DNA of 41,793 nt, from contig JAZNDA010000068.1 in the NCBI GenBank assembly GCA_045587785.1, positions 1 through 41,793 on the forward strand. Direction: 5' to 3'. Source of the DNA: RGIG8775 sp045587785 (lineage in GTDB: Bacteria > Bacillota > Clostridia > Oscillospirales > CAG-272). How positions within the stretch are numbered: position 1 is the stretch's first letter; each line of letters opens with the position of its first letter. Position numbers and translations under genes: made by a program. The notes beneath the pieces were generated by a model. It ran no database searches. It worked only from the letters and a program-made list of their open reading frames with translations, and was not told where the DNA came from. Positions 39,999 to 41,793 of this stretch are shown here, piece by piece.

Positions 39999-41459
39999 AT
40001 GATTGATTTTACCAACATAGAAAAATATAAAGAAAATAATCGCATTGAAGCGAAAAAGGCAATCGGCGGTCTGCCCCGTAGCATTTGGGAAACCTATTCC
40101 GCGTTCGCCAATACGCTCGGCGGAATCATTCTGCTTGGTGTTGAAGAACACGCGGATAAGTCCTTGCACCCAGTTGATTTGCCCGATCCCGAAAAGCTGA
40201 TAAAAGACTTTTGGGATATCGTCAATAACGCGAACAAGGTCAGTGCCAATATTCTTTCCGAAAAGGATGTGACGATTGAGGACGTCGACGGCAAGCGCAT
40301 TGTGGCTATTCGTGTTCCTCGCGCGCAGCGTAGCGATAAGCCCGTGTATATTGACGGCAATCCTCTTTCGGGAAGCTACCGCCGTAACGGTGAGGGAGAC
40401 TACAAGTGTACCAAGGAAGAAGTTGGGGCGATGATGCGTGATGCCGCCATCAAGACGCAGGATATGCTCGTGCTTGAAAATATGGAGCTTGACGCATTCG
40501 ATTACGATAGTGTGAAGCGTTACCGTATCCGTATGAAGACATACCGCCCCGGACACGTTTGGGAGGAACTCGAAGACGTGGAGTTTCTTTACAAGCTCGG
40601 CGCGGTTGGTAGATCAAGCGACGGAAAGATGCACCCCACCGCCGCGGGACTTCTGATGTTCGGTTACGAATACGAGATCGTAAAAGAGTTTCCCGCATAT
40701 TTCCTTGACTATCAAGAACAGTTCGATCCGGGCACCCGTTGGACAGACCGCATCGTATCCTCGTCGGGCGATTGGAGTGGAAACGTTTACGATTTCTATT
40801 TCCGCGTTTACAACAAGATCACGCAGGATATTAAAGTTCCGTTCAAGCTCGAAGGCGGTGACCGCATTGTCGATACACCTGTACACAAGGCGCTCAGAGA
40901 AGCTCTTGCCAACTGCTTGATAAATGCCGATTATTACGGCAGACAAGGTCTTGTTATCATCAAGAAGAAGGATGTTATCACGCTCTCCAACCCCGGCGGA
41001 TTCCGCATTGACGTAGAAGCCGCAATGAGTGGCGGTGTTTCCGATCCCCGTAACAGTACGCTTATCAAGATGTTTAATCTCATTGACGTAGGCGAGCGCG
41101 CAGGTAGCGGTATTCCGAACATTTTCAACGTTTGGAAAAAGCAAGGTTGGTCTGCGCCCGTCATCAACGAAAGCTTCGAACCCGATAGAATCACTTTATC
41201 GCTTACTTTTGGAGAATCAAGCGATAAAAAACAAGCGATAAAATCGAGCGGTAAAAAACGAGCGACAAAAACAGTCGCGTATAGAGAAGCGATTGTAGCA
41301 TATCTTACCGAAAATGTTTCTGCCAAATGTTCCGAGCTTTCTGCCCTTATTGGAATTAGCGACTCGAGAACAAGAGCTGTTTTGAGCAAGATGATTGAAG
41401 ATAATATTCTTGTTCCTGAGGGCGAGAACAGAAACAGAGTCTATAAATTGAAAGCGTAA
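39999..41459 (+). CDS. AlbA_2 (Schlafen-type) domain ATP-binding regulator
   Basis: A 486-residue protein. The N-terminal AlbA_2/Schlafen domain spans about 8-140: NRIEAKKAIGGLP, SAFANTLGGIILLGVEE, GKRIVAIRVPRAQRSDKPVYI and GSYRRNGEGDYKCTKEEV. The middle C-terminal part carries a GHKL-like ATP-binding region: KALREALANCLINADYYG, VITLSNPGGFRID, VGERAGSGIPNIF. A Lys/Ser-rich linker with repeated aagcgataaaa-type units leads to a winged HTH (about 425-485). ATG 39999 with ggagg at 39986-39990 is used, not the frame from 39936. Such proteins are usually called transcriptional regulators; a defence role is possible given the setting. Confidence 0.85.
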   Translation: MIDFTNIEKYKENNRIEAKKAIGGLPRSIWETYSAFANTLGGIILLGVEEHADKSLHPVDLPDPEKLIKDFWDIVNNANKVSANILSEKDVTIEDVDGKRIVAIRVPRAQRSDKPVYIDGNPLSGSYRRNGEGDYKCTKEEVGAMMRDAAIKTQDMLVLENMELDAFDYDSVKRYRIRMKTYRPGHVWEELEDVEFLYKLGAVGRSSDGKMHPTAAGLLMFGYEYEIVKEFPAYFLDYQEQFDPGTRWTDRIVSSSGDWSGNVYDFYFRVYNKITQDIKVPFKLEGGDRIVDTPVHKALREALANCLINADYYGRQGLVIIKKKDVITLSNPGGFRIDVEAAMSGGVSDPRNSTLIKMFNLIDVGERAGSGIPNIFNVWKKQGWSAPVINESFEPDRITLSLTFGESSDKKQAIKSSGKKRATKTVAYREAIVAYLTENVSAKCSELSALIGISDSRTRAVLSKMIEDNILVPEGENRNRVYKLKA

Positions 41460-41461
41460 AA

Positions 41462-41620
41462 TTGTTACTCGTCCACGCTCCCGATAAGAGCAGCGGACAC
41501 AGAAAACAAAAAATCGAGATTTACTACCATGATGTCGGCATCATTGACTTGCCTACTGCCAAAGAGGACGATTGCCTCGTGCTTCACGGCAGAGTCAAGG
41601 GCGACAAAGAAGCCGTATAA
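41462..41620 (+). pseudogene. C-terminal remnant of a large serine recombinase
   Basis: Starting right after the AlbA_2 stop, one frame reads LLLVHAPDKSSGHRKQK then IEIYYHDVGIIDLP and ends TAA at 41620. The HAPDKSSGHR-QKIEIYY stretch is the C-terminus typical of large serine (TnpX/Tn-type, DUF4368) site-specific recombinases. No start codon or upstream domains are present, so only about 50 residues of the gene survive. Confidence 0.75.
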
Positions 41621-41630
41621 CACAGCAAGA

Positions 41631-41660
41631 GGTATTGTGATCGAAATCGGTCACAATACC
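41631..41660 (+). terminator. Hairpin after the recombinase remnant
   Basis: A perfect 10-bp GGTATTGTGA/TCACAATACC stem with a 10-base loop, without a T tract; probably the 3' end structure of the lost recombinase gene. Confidence 0.5.
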
Positions 41661-41757
41661 ACCTACATACAAAACTTGCTTATGGAGGGGCAAGTTCGGT
41701 TGGCGCACCTTTTTATATTGATTTCATTTTTTGTAGTGTAAAAATGTCCCAAAAGTG

Positions 41758-41786
41758 TTTACAATTTACAAATGGTGTGATATAAT
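41758..41786 (+). promoter_or_regulatory. Promoter pointing out of the window
   Basis: TTTACA (41758-41763), 17 bp, TATAAT (41781-41786). The transcript starts near the window edge, so the gene it serves lies beyond 41793. The stretch 41661-41757 holds no supported gene. Confidence 0.65.
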
Positions 41787-41793
41787 AAGAATG

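Noticed and set aside
41529..41741. 70-codon frame near the right edge
   Set aside because: It lies out of frame across the recombinase remnant and its hairpin; the recombinase frame is the one with recognisable sequence.

Overview
The window looks like a chromosomal segment of an anaerobic Firmicute of the class Clostridia, probably an uncultured gut lineage. The evidence is a Gram-positive style division cluster (sepF-yggT-ylmH-ileS-lspA-rluD), a glutaminyl-tRNA synthetase beside an unusual long glutamyl-tRNA synthetase, a secreted clan-A glycoside hydrolase, and many sigma-A promoters with an exact 17-bp spacer. No assignment below phylum/class level is claimed. All calls are from reading the sequence; no database search was possible.

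Layout. (1) 1-3.1 kb is a patchwork. malQ is flanked by a 29-bp direct repeat. It is followed by a small PD-(D/E)XK-like protein and by a ~900-bp segment enclosed in ~45-bp inverted repeats that carries one small membrane protein. (2) 3.1-12.3 kb is an AT-rich sugar island: a divergent AraC-type regulator, then a seven-gene operon with a fucose-isomerase-like enzyme, FGGY kinase, DUF4432 aldose-epimerase-like protein, Gfo/Idh/MocA oxidoreductase, zinc alcohol dehydrogenase and a split transketolase. There is no aldolase and no transporter. (3) 12.3-12.8 kb holds a ~275-bp element with perfect 24-bp inverted ends and an almost fully base-paired interior. It sits at a TA and interrupts a short reading frame that has a consensus promoter. 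(4) 12.8-30.6 kb is core metabolism: a YczE-like membrane protein, glnA, pyk with a structured leader, tRNA-Ala(GGC), an MBL-gltX-glnS-DUF1294-sugar isomerase operon, a large secreted glycosidase, a CofE-like ligase, and dapA-orf-murE. (5) 30.7-39.5 kb is queA-miaA-yggS-sepF-yggT-ylmH-ileS-lspA-rluD, the conserved translation/division block, lacking divIVA between ylmH and ileS. (6) 39.7-41.8 kb is an accessory tail: a small HTH protein, an AlbA_2/ATPase-type regulator and the C-terminal stump of a large serine recombinase, with a promoter pointing out of the window.

How the genes work together. The sugar operon reads as aldose mutarotation, isomerisation to a ketose, phosphorylation, and transketolase cleavage. 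The two dehydrogenases probably feed alternative or oxidised sugars into the same route. The aminoacyl-tRNA synthetase operon supplies Glu- and Gln-tRNA. dapA and murE link diaminopimelate synthesis to peptidoglycan, although MurE has DNPD where the meso-DAP recognition motif DNPR is expected. Two identical copies of a 38-bp palindromic repeat, a hairpin array near the tRNA and the TIR-bounded elements show that small non-coding repeats are common in this genome.
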